Shown here: positions 1-7,704 of the stretch, in pieces
Numbering within the stretch: position 1 is the stretch's first letter
Layout of the letters: each line of letters opens with the position of its first letter
From: Candidatus Calescibacterium sp.
GTDB lineage: Bacteria; DRYD01
Reading direction: 5' to 3'
Assembly: GCA_025057615.1 (NCBI GenBank)
Contig: JANXBF010000002.1
Location: 17,937-81,936, forward strand
Length of the DNA: 64,000 nt
The notes under the pieces: generated by a model
Databases searched by the model: none
Told to the model about the DNA's origin: nothing
What the model saw: the letters and a program-made list of their open reading frames with translations, nothing else
Made by a program: the position numbers and the translations under genes

Positions 1-851
1 GATACTGGTTGCCCAAAGTATTTGTCTGTTGGTAGGTAGTAATCATATATTGCGTGTCCGAGTTCGTGTAATGTGCCAAATATTGCACTTTCAATGTTAG
101 TGTACCTTGTTGTTATTCTTACATCGAATGGAGATATTGCGGTTGCAAATGGATGGGATGTGGGGTCTAATCTTATATCTAAGTTACTGATTTTTTTTAC
201 TAGGTATTTACAAAATTGTTCCAATTTTTCTTTTTCGAATTTTATATTTTTCAGGTTAGTTTTTGTTTCTGTTTTGTCTTTATATTTTTTTATCAATGGT
301 ATCAGTTTTTCTTTTAATTTTGTAAATATTTTTTCTATTTGTTTAGGATTAATGTCGATTTCATATCCCTTAACTAGTGCTTCATATGGTTCTTCTTCAT
401 ATCCCCATTTTTCTATCATTTCTCTATTGATTTCTATTATTTTTTTTAGGAACGGTAGCAAATGTTTGAATTTTTTTTCTTTTTTATCTTGTTCCCAAGC
501 TTGTAGTGATGATGGTATTAGTTGTGACAATTTTGTGATTAATTTGGGGGGTATTTTTATGTTTCTTTCATATTCAAATTTCCACCATTTTATATTTACC
601 CATTCTGGACTATATTTTTCATATTCTTCTGGGCTTATGGATTCTATTAATTTTCCATAGTTTTTTGAGGTCTTTTGTTTGTGTATATATTCTGTAATTA
701 TTGCTATTTGTTGTCCTCTATATTTTGCAGCTTTGGGATTCATACATACTCTGTCATCCCAATACAGTAAACTCAGGATGCTTTCGTAATGCCCAAGTTT
801 CTCGTTTAACTTTAATAATTTTTTGTAGTTTTTGTTTTTTAAGCTTAACAT
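1..851 (-). CDS. M32 (Taq-type) metallocarboxypeptidase, 3' end cut by window edge
   Basis: Reading the minus strand from the ATG at 851 gives an open frame to the window edge (about 283 codons); it is absent from the ORF track because it has no stop here. The zinc-binding motif HELGH appears near the edge in the context GTLHELGHAIYDYYLPTDKYF, characteristic of the M32 carboxypeptidase Taq family, and the preceding PTSHPFATAISPFDVRITTRY also fits. The family is about 500 aa, so slightly over half is present. These cytoplasmic enzymes remove C-terminal residues from peptides. The start is supported by GGAGGG seven bases upstream. The plus-strand ORFs at 73-660 and 701-952 are shadows of this gene. 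Confidence 0.92.
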   Translation of the reverse strand, partial: MLSLKNKNYKKLLKLNEKLGHYESILSLLYWDDRVCMNPKAAKYRGQQIAIITEYIHKQKTSKNYGKLIESISPEEYEKYSPEWVNIKWWKFEYERNIKIPPKLITKLSQLIPSSLQAWEQDKKEKKFKHLLPFLKKIIEINREMIEKWGYEEEPYEALVKGYEIDINPKQIEKIFTKLKEKLIPLIKKYKDKTETKTNLKNIKFEKEKLEQFCKYLVKKISNLDIRLDPTSHPFATAISPFDVRITTRYTNIESAIFGTLHELGHAIYDYYLPTDKYFGQPV

Positions 852-964
852 TATTCCCTCCTTATTTGGTTTTTATAATTATTTCAACTCAGGTTTTTAT
901 TAAACCTCCTATAGGAAATGTTTTACATAGGAAGAATAATTATAAAAAATGAAAAATATATAAG
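852..964. promoter_or_regulatory. Divergent intergenic region with a small palindrome
   Basis: This 113-bp AT-rich gap lies between the minus-strand peptidase and the plus-strand HPRT-like gene, so it must hold both promoters unless the latter is read through. AGGTTT-ttatt-AAACCT at 891-907 is a perfect 6-bp inverted repeat that could be an operator or chance in AT-rich DNA. No convincing -35/-10 pair was found. Confidence 0.3.
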
Positions 965-1462
965 ATGGAATTGCTGTTTGATAGAATAAGTATAAACAAA
1001 GCTTTAGATAAAATATTTACGGATATCAAATGTTATCTTTCTGATATTAGTGGGGATGTTCACTTTATTACCATTCTTAAAGAGGGTATTCATTTCTCGG
1101 TCGATCTATCAAAAATGTTAAATGAATATGATTTAATTTTTGATTACATTTTTTTAGAAAACATTAATCCAGATAATAGAGAGCTGGCTATAGAAAAGGA
1201 TATTTTTTTGCCTGTCAAGAATAAGAGAGTGATTGTTTGTTCAGTTTTAACAAGGAGTGGTTATGAATTGAGTTTTATGGAAAATTATTTGAGAATAAGA
1301 GGTGCCTTGGAAGTTAAGACTGTTTCCTTGATATGTAAAGAGGGTGCTAATAAAAAGCCGGATTTCTATTTTTTTGAAGTTCCTTCGAGTTACTATCTTG
1401 TTGGTTATGGTCTTGGATTTGATGAGAAGTATAGGAATTTGGAAGGAATATACAAGTTATAA
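965..1462 (+). CDS. HPRT-like protein with a degenerate active site
   Basis: 165 aa. The fold resembles hypoxanthine phosphoribosyltransferase: a beta strand and turn ITILKEGIHFSVDLSK where HPRTs have VGxLKGGxxFxADL, and the C-terminal signature YLVGYGLGFDEKYRNLEGIY, which is very HPRT-like. The PRPP-binding loop, normally VxDIIDTGxTL, reads VIVCSVLTRSGYEL here, so both conserved acidic residues are missing, and the flexible SYG loop is not recognisable. Catalysis is therefore doubtful; a regulatory or structural role is possible. HPRT often sits beside tilS or ftsH; here the neighbour is a 5'-3' exonuclease three bases downstream. No Shine-Dalgarno (SD) sequence is seen before the ATG. Confidence 0.7.
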   Translation: MELLFDRISINKALDKIFTDIKCYLSDISGDVHFITILKEGIHFSVDLSKMLNEYDLIFDYIFLENINPDNRELAIEKDIFLPVKNKRVIVCSVLTRSGYELSFMENYLRIRGALEVKTVSLICKEGANKKPDFYFFEVPSSYYLVGYGLGFDEKYRNLEGIYKL

Positions 1463-1465
1463 AAG

Positions 1466-2311
1466 ATGCTATTTTTAATTGATACTTATAGTATTCTGTA
1501 TCGTCTTTTTTTTGCTCTACCTAAGCTTTCTTATAATGGTATTCAGCTTAATTCAATATATGGAATATCAAAGTTAATGATAAAATTGACTAAACAATAT
1601 AGACCGAAATATTTGGCTTTCTGTATAGATAAAGGTAGATCTAATCGCAATGAAGTAATTAAAGAATACAAAATGAATAGGAAGCCAACATTGGATGAGT
1701 TCAAACAGCAGATACCTATATTTTATGAATTTGCAAACTCTGCGGGATTCATGGTTTATGGTATTGATAATCTGGAAGCCGATGATGTTATTTTTACTCT
1801 AACTCGGATTTTTAAAAACCAATCTGAAATTTACGTTCTTACTGGAGATAAAGATTTACTACAAGTTATAGACGACAATGTTAATGTTTTACTAATGAAA
1901 AAGGGGATAACGGATATCGATTTTTTCAATTACATCAATTTTGAAAAGGAGTTTGGATTTTGTAGTAAGTTTTATCCTTATTACAAAGCACTTGTTGGAG
2001 ACCCTTCGGATAATATAAAAGGAGTAAAGGGTATTGGACCTAAAAAAGCAACTCAAATATTGAAAAATATCCAATCATTGGAAGAAATATACAAACATTT
2101 GAGCCCATCCGAGACTAAAATTTTCAATGATAATCTTTCTGTAATTATACTTAAAGATTATTCTAAAAATTTGAAAATCGAAATAAATCTGGATGATCTT
2201 AAAGTTGTATATGATTGGTACAAAAATGAAGAGTTTGTTAAATTTCTGAAGAATTACTCGTTTGTGAGTATTTTGAATGAAGTGGAGGATAAACAGTTAA
2301 AATTATTCTGA
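1466..2311 (+). CDS. Stand-alone 5'-3' exonuclease (FEN / Pol I N-domain family)
   Basis: 281 aa, matching the 5' nuclease domain of DNA polymerase I without the polymerase. Acidic metal ligands are visible in order: FLIDTYSILYR at the N-terminus, FCIDKGRSNRNE, LEADDVIFTL (about 110), LTGDKDLLQ (about 130) and GDPSDNIKGVKGIGPKKA (about 177-195), the last being the helix-hairpin-helix DNA-binding segment. It should remove RNA primers or flap strands during replication and repair. It starts three bases after the HPRT-like gene, suggesting co-transcription. Its stop lies only 14 nt before tRNA-Ser, so the tRNA is probably on the same transcript. A polA gene is not in this window. Confidence 0.9.
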   Translation: MLFLIDTYSILYRLFFALPKLSYNGIQLNSIYGISKLMIKLTKQYRPKYLAFCIDKGRSNRNEVIKEYKMNRKPTLDEFKQQIPIFYEFANSAGFMVYGIDNLEADDVIFTLTRIFKNQSEIYVLTGDKDLLQVIDDNVNVLLMKKGITDIDFFNYINFEKEFGFCSKFYPYYKALVGDPSDNIKGVKGIGPKKATQILKNIQSLEEIYKHLSPSETKIFNDNLSVIILKDYSKNLKIEINLDDLKVVYDWYKNEEFVKFLKNYSFVSILNEVEDKQLKLF

Positions 2312-2325
2312 TGAGGAGATTTTTG

Positions 2326-2414
2326 GGAGGGATGGCTGAGCGGTCTAAGGCGGCGGTCTCGAAAACCGTTGTGGGATTTTATTCCCACCGGGGGTTCGAA
2401 TCCCCCTCCCTCCT
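2326..2414 (+). tRNA. tRNA-Ser (anticodon CGA)
   Basis: The acceptor stem GGAGGGA pairs with TCCCTCC. The anticodon stem-loop is CGGT-CTCGAAA-ACCG, giving CGA. A class II long variable arm (GTGGGA/TCCCAC) is present and the T-arm is GGGGG-TTCGAAT-CCCCC. CCA is not encoded, and base 73 would be T, whereas serine tRNAs usually have G73. It lies between the exonuclease stop (14 nt upstream) and an ORF starting 9 nt downstream. Confidence 0.96.
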
Positions 2415-2423
2415 TAGATTCTG

Positions 2424-3683
2424 ATGGATATAATTGAGATAAAGAAAATAATTTCTGAGTGGAATCAATCTATATCTAAACCCGATAATTATAAAATGAT
2501 AAAAACCATTCGTGAAATAATAGGTGTTTATTCTAAATTGGATGAAAAACAAAAAGAATTATTTATTTTTAATTTTAAGCCTATTCAGAAAAAAATATTT
2601 GATAATATATATTCTAATGATCCTTTGTTGAGAAGGTCTGTTGTTAATCTTGCCATTTCTCTTAATACTAATGAATTGATAGCAGACGTTATAAAATATC
2701 TGAAAGTTGAGAAGGATTACGAGAATATAATGGTTTATTTGAAATATATAGATAAATTTAAGGTTGTGGGTTTTATAGAAAACTTGTTTGGCTTCGCTAA
2801 ACAGGTTGACCTTCCATTGATTATCAGGTTTAAGACTTTTTCTATTATATTTTCATTAGCAATAAATTATAAAAATAATTCTCTTATTTTAGACCATTTT
2901 TTTTCAATGTTAAATGAGTTAGTGAGAAACCAAAATTTTAATTACTCTGTTTTATCGTTATTTTTAAAAAACTTGATTAATGATCTTTTAGTTTATTATA
3001 GAGGGGATGATGTTCCAAAAGTTGTTTCTATTTTTTCTGACTTCTATAACAGTCTTTTCTTCAAAATATTTGATTTTATCAGGTATTTTTTGGTTAGAGT
3101 TGATAATGAGGAAAAATCGGAAATTTTGGTTTTGGCCTTTATTTTAATTTTTCTAATATCTGTAACATTAGATAAGATAGGATACTTTTCTGATGAAAAG
3201 AATATTTCTGGTGTTAAGGGGTTATTGTACAAGGATTTAGATTTGGTTTCCTTTTTAAAACAGATAGTCCTTGAGCTAAAAAACAAAACTTACTTTTTTT
3301 TATTTTTTAGTAATTTCTTGAAGGATTACGGTCTTTTGAATGAGTTGAAGAAAATTTTGGATACAGATCAAAGTTTTACTGAAATTCTTGTTAGTTTACT
3401 TTCTAATGATAATGAAAAGTTGAATTATCAAATTTTGAGTTTAATTTCTGAATTTGATTTGACAATTGGACATAATGGATTGAAAAAAATAGCCGATTTT
3501 GCTAAAAATAGTTTTAATGAAAATATTGTTTATACTTGTCTGGAAATATTTGATAAAAATGGATATTATGAAGATATTTTTTATTTTGCGAAATATTCAA
3601 GTTCTTACGGTGAAAGGATTAAAATTAAGATTAAGGAATTGTTAAAAAAAATGACGAAAGGAAAAACTGAGGATGAAGGATAG
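2424..3683 (+). CDS. Predicted all-helical repeat protein of unknown function
   Basis: 419 aa, not recognised. The sequence is almost entirely amphipathic helix with spacing reminiscent of HEAT/ARM repeats (NDPLLRRSVVNLAISLNTNELIADVIKYL, then KDYENIMVYLKYIDKFKVVGFIENLFG) and no signal peptide. It begins 9 nt after the 3' end of tRNA-Ser with no SD, and its last 11 bases overlap the start of pth, so it is probably translated with pth. A scaffold or interaction role is the most that can be inferred. The minus ORF 3044-3286 is a shadow. Confidence 0.8.
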   Translation: MDIIEIKKIISEWNQSISKPDNYKMIKTIREIIGVYSKLDEKQKELFIFNFKPIQKKIFDNIYSNDPLLRRSVVNLAISLNTNELIADVIKYLKVEKDYENIMVYLKYIDKFKVVGFIENLFGFAKQVDLPLIIRFKTFSIIFSLAINYKNNSLILDHFFSMLNELVRNQNFNYSVLSLFLKNLINDLLVYYRGDDVPKVVSIFSDFYNSLFFKIFDFIRYFLVRVDNEEKSEILVLAFILIFLISVTLDKIGYFSDEKNISGVKGLLYKDLDLVSFLKQIVLELKNKTYFFLFFSNFLKDYGLLNELKKILDTDQSFTEILVSLLSNDNEKLNYQILSLISEFDLTIGHNGLKKIADFAKNSFNENIVYTCLEIFDKNGYYEDIFYFAKYSSSYGERIKIKIKELLKKMTKGKTEDEG

Positions 3684-4272
3684 GTTAACAATTTTTGTTG
3701 GTCTGGGAAACCCTGGAAAACAATACAAAAATACACGTCATAATGTTGGTTTTATTGTCTTGGAGAATTTTTTAGAGAATTTGCGTGATCTTTCGGAAAT
3801 AAGGAAAGATTATAAATTTAATAGTATTATAAATGAGTTTATTTTATTTGACTCTAAAGTTGTTTGTGTTTTTCCCTTAACTTATATGAATTTAGCTGGT
3901 ATAGCAGTAAAACAGATAATCAATTATTATAAAGTTAATGATTTAAGGAATAGCCTTGTAGTTATCAATGATGATATGGATGTTGATTTGGGTTATTTTA
4001 AGTTGCGGATTAATGGAGGTGATGGTGGACATAATGGGGTTAGATCTATTATTGATCATATAGGTAAGGATTTTTGTCGTATAAAGGTTGGAATATCTAG
4101 ACCCGCTGATAAAAATTATAAAGAGTATGTGCTTCAAAATTTCTCTGATGAAGAAATTATTAGGATCAAAGAAATATTACCTACTTTGTCTTTGGTATTA
4201 AAAAATATTATAAAAGAGGGTTTTGTTTTAACGATGTCTAAAGTAGGAACATTCTTGATAAAAAAAAATTGA
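3673..4272 (+). CDS. pth: Peptidyl-tRNA hydrolase
   Basis: 199 aa, normal length. It cleaves the ester bond of peptidyl-tRNAs released by stalled ribosomes. Family motifs are intact: FVGLGNPGKQY at 8-18, TRHNVGF with catalytic His23, LTYMNLAG with Asn73, VVINDDMDV with Asp100/101, and GGDGGHNGVRSI with Asn121. The start overlaps the upstream helical-repeat gene by 11 bases. It is followed 19 nt later by a class-III aminotransferase preceded by GAAAGGGG. Confidence 0.97.
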   Translation: MKDRLTIFVGLGNPGKQYKNTRHNVGFIVLENFLENLRDLSEIRKDYKFNSIINEFILFDSKVVCVFPLTYMNLAGIAVKQIINYYKVNDLRNSLVVINDDMDVDLGYFKLRINGGDGGHNGVRSIIDHIGKDFCRIKVGISRPADKNYKEYVLQNFSDEEIIRIKEILPTLSLVLKNIIKEGFVLTMSKVGTFLIKKN

Positions 4273-4291
4273 TTGAAAGGGGTTTTTATCT

Positions 4292-5647
4292 ATGGATAAG
4301 CAAAAATTTTATGAAATAGCTACGAAGAGGCTAATACCTCATTTTGCATTGTGGAAAGAAATAGAAAAATATGGACCAAGAATAATTTCTCGTGCTAAAG
4401 GAGTGTATCTTTGGGATATTGATGGGAACAAATATGTTGATGCAATGTCTATTCTTTGGGTTGTTAACGTTGGACATGGAAGAAGAGAAATTATAGATGC
4501 TATGAGGGAGCAAATGGAGAAGATAAATTATGTTTCTCTTTTTGGGGGTTATCATCATGAAAAAGCTCTTGAGTTGGCTGACTTGATTTGTTCAATCTTG
4601 CCCGTTGAATCAGTGTTTTTTTCTAATAGTGGTAGTGAAGCCATAGAAACTGCTATAAAGTTAGCAAGGCAGTATCATCACATTGTTGGTAACTCTCAGA
4701 AATACAAGATTGTTGGAAGATGGCATTCTTATCATGGGGTTACTTATGGTGCATTGAGTGTTTCTGGTATAAGACAGAATAGGAATTTTTTTGAGCCTTT
4801 GGTTCCAGGTTTTATTCATTTTGAGGTGCCTTATTGCTACAGATGTCCTTTTAATCAACGTTTTCCTGAGTGCGGGTTAAGGTGTGCAGATGATTTTGAG
4901 AGATTGGTTGAGAATGAAGGACCTAAGACCATTGCTGCTGTCATTGTTGAGCCTATTATGTCAGCTTTGGGTTCTGTTTATCCTCCTGATATTAAAAGAT
5001 ATTATTCTAAAATAAGGGAAATTTGTGATAAATATGATATTCTCTTAATATTTGATGAGGTTAATAATGGTTTTGGTAGAACGGGTAGATTTTTTGCTTA
5101 TGAACATACTGGAGTTATTCCTGATATGTTTGTATTTGGAAAAGGAATAACAAGTGGTTATGCTCCGTTAGGTGCTACTGCTGTTAGTAAAAAAATAAGT
5201 GATGTTTTTAAGGATTGGATGTTTGTTCATGGGTTTACTTTTGGGGGACATCCGGTATCCTCAGCTGCTTCTATAGAAAATATAAAAATAATACAGAATG
5301 AGAGGTTATATGATAATGCGCGTGTTATGGGTGAGTATCTCCATCAAAGGTTACAGGAGTTGTATGAGTTTGATATTGTTGGTGATGTAAGGGGTATAGG
5401 TTTACATTGGTCTATTGAATATGTGGATGATAAGAAGACAAAGAAAAGTATTCCTTCTAAATTCTGGGTTGCTTCCAAAATTGAGAAAGAGCTTTTGAAG
5501 AATGGAGTATATTTAGCTCGTGCTTCTGTGGATAGAACCTATATTGCGCCTCCTTTGATTATTAACAAAGAAGAAATAGACTATATAGTAGAGGCTTTAA
5601 AGAAATCTATTTATGCTGTTCAAAAGGAATACAAATCGGCTGTATAG
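4292..5647 (+). CDS. Class-III PLP aminotransferase (omega-amino acid type)
   Basis: 451 aa, full length for the fold-type I class-III family (GABA, beta-alanine, taurine or DAPA aminotransferases). Visible: SNSGSEAIETAIKLARQ (PLP phosphate cup, about 112-128), the WHSYHG segment, IFDEVNNGFGRTG (PLP-binding Asp) and VFGKGITSGYAPLGA with the Schiff-base Lys at about 290. An insert with four cysteines, YCYRCPFNQRFPECGLRC (about 187-204), is also found in the second aminotransferase of this window. The exact amino donor cannot be read from sequence. It lies between pth and tRNA-Thr, the tRNA starting 36 nt after the stop. Confidence 0.9.
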   Translation: MDKQKFYEIATKRLIPHFALWKEIEKYGPRIISRAKGVYLWDIDGNKYVDAMSILWVVNVGHGRREIIDAMREQMEKINYVSLFGGYHHEKALELADLICSILPVESVFFSNSGSEAIETAIKLARQYHHIVGNSQKYKIVGRWHSYHGVTYGALSVSGIRQNRNFFEPLVPGFIHFEVPYCYRCPFNQRFPECGLRCADDFERLVENEGPKTIAAVIVEPIMSALGSVYPPDIKRYYSKIREICDKYDILLIFDEVNNGFGRTGRFFAYEHTGVIPDMFVFGKGITSGYAPLGATAVSKKISDVFKDWMFVHGFTFGGHPVSSAASIENIKIIQNERLYDNARVMGEYLHQRLQELYEFDIVGDVRGIGLHWSIEYVDDKKTKKSIPSKFWVASKIEKELLKNGVYLARASVDRTYIAPPLIINKEEIDYIVEALKKSIYAVQKEYKSAV

Positions 5648-5683
5648 AGGGTTTAGGAATTTTTTATTGAATATTATTTTTGT

Positions 5684-5755
5684 GCCGGTGTAGCTCAGTG
5701 GCAGAGCAGGTGATTTGTAATCACCAGGTCAGGGGTTCAAATCCCCTCACCGGCT
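5684..5755 (+). tRNA. tRNA-Thr (anticodon TGT)
   Basis: Acceptor GCCGGTG pairs with CACCGGC. The D-arm is GCTCAGTGGCAGAGC. The anticodon arm GGTGA-TTTGTAA-TCACC gives TGT. The T-arm is AGGGG-TTCAAAT-CCCCT. Base 73 is T and CCA is not encoded. The pilT start codon follows after a 12-nt leader, and TATTAT about 8 nt before the tRNA could be a -10 box. Confidence 0.97.
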
Positions 5756-5767
5756 TAAATTCCAACT

Positions 5768-6895
5768 ATGTCTAAAAGTGAGGTCATTTTCAATGAGCTC
5801 TTAAGAGCAATGGTTGCCAATAGAGCTTCTGACCTCTATATTAAACCTTTACATAGTCCTATTTTTAGAATAGAAGGGGAGCTTTATCCTGTTAAGATAG
5901 ATGATATATTACCGAATTTTACAGAGGATATATTGGACCTTGTTGCCACTCCAAGTCAAAAGAAATCATTTGAGACCTCTCCTGAGCTCAATTTGATGTA
6001 TTCTGTACCTGACGTAAGGGACAGGTATAGGATTAATTTCTATAAAAATAAAGGATATATTTCTTTGGTTGTTAGGAGGATAAATTCTGTTATCCCGACT
6101 ATTGAAGAATTAAATTTACCTTCTATATTGAAAAAGTTTGTTCTTTATAAAAGGGGATTGGTTATAGTTTCTGGTGCTACCGGAACAGGTAAGTCAACAA
6201 CTTTGGCTTCCATGCTTGATTTTGTTAATCAGAATTATAGAAAACATATAGTTACAATAGAAGATCCAATTGAATTTATAATAGAGGATAAGAAATCCTA
6301 TATTTCACAAAGAGAAGTTGGGATAGATACCAATAGTTTTTCTGATGCTTTGAAAAGTGTTGTTAGACAGACACCTGATATAATAATGGTTGGAGAGACA
6401 AGAGACAAAATAACTGCATCAAGTATCCTTCAGTTATCTGAGACCGGGCATTTGATATTGACAACTCTGCACTCTCCAAATACCGTACAGGCTATAATTA
6501 GGATATTACAGTTTTTTGAACAATCTGAACATAGAGAAATTGTCAATTACTTAGCTTCCAATCTTATAGCTGTTGTTAGTCAGAGACTTATCCCTCGAAT
6601 TGATAAGAAGGGAAGAGTTCCAGTTGCTGAAGTTTTGATAATAAATGCAAGAATGCAGGAATTGTTGATGGATATGGAGTTTAAACGAATGAAATCAGAA
6701 ATAGATAGTTTTTTGACTGATGGTATGCAGTCTTTTGATATTTCATTAATAAGACTCTATGCTAAGGGATTAATTAGCTTAGAGACTGCTCTGGAATATG
6801 CTGAAGTTCCACATGATTTACAGTTAAAAATAAGAACTTGGGGTGTAAAACCAGGTGGAGAGTTGCCTGAAAATCTCGAAGCACTATCTGAATAA
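5768..6895 (+). CDS. pilT: PilT-type retraction ATPase
   Basis: 375 aa. A hexameric ATPase at the cytoplasmic base of type IV pili that powers retraction (twitching, DNA uptake). Visible: an N-terminal PAS-like domain with LLRAMVANRASDLYIKP, Walker A GATGTGKST (about 136-144), Asp box IEDPIEFI, Walker B region RQTPDIIMVGETRD, His box TGHLILTTLHSPNT and an arginine-rich C-terminal part. It begins 12 nt after tRNA-Thr with no SD. No pilB, pilC or prepilin peptidase gene is in the window, but pilus-related remnants occur at 38-40 kb. Confidence 0.94.
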   Translation: MSKSEVIFNELLRAMVANRASDLYIKPLHSPIFRIEGELYPVKIDDILPNFTEDILDLVATPSQKKSFETSPELNLMYSVPDVRDRYRINFYKNKGYISLVVRRINSVIPTIEELNLPSILKKFVLYKRGLVIVSGATGTGKSTTLASMLDFVNQNYRKHIVTIEDPIEFIIEDKKSYISQREVGIDTNSFSDALKSVVRQTPDIIMVGETRDKITASSILQLSETGHLILTTLHSPNTVQAIIRILQFFEQSEHREIVNYLASNLIAVVSQRLIPRIDKKGRVPVAEVLIINARMQELLMDMEFKRMKSEIDSFLTDGMQSFDISLIRLYAKGLISLETALEYAEVPHDLQLKIRTWGVKPGGELPENLEALSE

Positions 6896-6945
6896 AGGAA
6901 AAAGATGATATTTGGTGTATTAAAAAATAGGAGGTAGAAGTTTGT

Positions 6946-7140
6946 ATGTCAAGAGTATGTTATCTTTCAGGTAAGAAAACTGTTACCGGTTTTGCTGTTA
7001 GTCATTCAAACAGACATACGAAAAGAAAATGGAAAGTAAATTTGAGAAAAGTTAGGGTTGGAGATAAGGTTATTAAAGTTTCAGCCAAATACTTGAGAAA
7101 GTTTGGTGTTATTCTTAAATCTGGAAATATGAATATCTAA
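6946..7140 (+). CDS. rpmB: 50S ribosomal protein L28
   Basis: 64 aa, usual for L28. The N-terminus SRVCYLSGKKTVTGFAVSHSNRHTKRKW matches the family pattern (Cys, GK, VSHSNxxTKR), followed by the basic beta-rich core ending in KYLRKFGVI. AGGAGG nine bases upstream of the ATG supports the start. It precedes rplU by 24 nt and is probably co-transcribed with it. Confidence 0.96.
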   Translation: MSRVCYLSGKKTVTGFAVSHSNRHTKRKWKVNLRKVRVGDKVIKVSAKYLRKFGVILKSGNMNI

Positions 7141-7164
7141 AATTTTAAAAGAGAGGGAGATAAT

Positions 7165-7479
7165 ATGTTGGCAATTGTTGAAATAAAAGGACATCAATAT
7201 ACTGTTAAGGATGGTCAAGTAATAACAACAGAAAAAATAGATGAAGAGCCTGGTAAAGAAATAGAAATAAAAAATGTTCTTTTACATTATGATGGTAAAG
7301 AACTGAAATTGGGAAAACCATATTTAGACCCCAGTAGTTTGAATATTAATTTAAGAGGTAAAATTTTGAGACATTTTAAAGGACCTAAAATAATTGATTT
7401 TAAATATACACCTAAAAAGAGATATAGAAAAAAAAGAGGACATAGACAAGAATTAACGGAACTACAAATATTGTTTTGA
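7165..7479 (+). CDS. rplU: 50S ribosomal protein L21
   Basis: 104 aa, standard length. L21 signatures: LAIVEIKGHQYTVKDGQVITTEKI at the N-terminus, VLLHYDGKELKLGKPYL in the middle and KRYRKKRGHRQELTELQI at the C-terminus, which binds 23S rRNA. GAGGGAG precedes the ATG. In most bacteria rplU is followed by rpmA (L27); here L28 precedes it and a 140-bp non-coding gap and tRNA-His follow. Confidence 0.96.
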   Translation: MLAIVEIKGHQYTVKDGQVITTEKIDEEPGKEIEIKNVLLHYDGKELKLGKPYLDPSSLNINLRGKILRHFKGPKIIDFKYTPKKRYRKKRGHRQELTELQILF

Positions 7480-7619
7480 TTTTTTGTAATATTAGTTCTC
7501 TTTTGTAGTGATTATATTCTTTCCATGCAGATCGCCATGTTAATTTGGTTTGTCTCTAATTCATATATAAAGGGATAAATATCTGTTGTGTAGTATTATA
7601 TTGAGTAGGGTAGAATTAT

Positions 7620-7693
7620 GGTGGGTGTAGCTCAGCGGTTAGAGCAGTGGACTGTGGATCCACGGGTCGGGGGTTCAAGTCCCCTCACCCACC
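7620..7693 (+). tRNA. tRNA-His (anticodon GTG)
   Basis: The acceptor is GTGGGTG/CACCCAC with an extra G-1 at 7620 opposite C73 at 7693, the identity element for histidine. The anticodon arm GTGGA-CTGTGGA-TCCAC gives GTG. The next bases are CCA (7694-7696), so the 3' CCA may be encoded, unlike the other three tRNAs here. An aminotransferase ATG follows after 11 nt. The 140 bases upstream (7480-7619) hold no gene; TAGAAT at 7611 is too close to be a confident -10. Confidence 0.97.
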
Positions 7694-7704
7694 CCAAGTA
7701 AAAA

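Noticed and set aside
73-952. Plus-strand ORFs 73-660 and 701-952
   Set aside because: They lie opposite the M32 carboxypeptidase frame, whose HELGH motif and family pattern are clear; their translations are Ser/Phe-rich shadow sequence.
7480-7619. Possible riboswitch or small gene between rplU and tRNA-His
   Set aside because: No open frame with a start signal, no convincing stem structure, and no recognised motif.
7694-7696. Encoded CCA of tRNA-His as a meaningful exception
   Set aside because: Only three bases following a C-rich stem end; could be chance, so the tRNA end was set at base 73.
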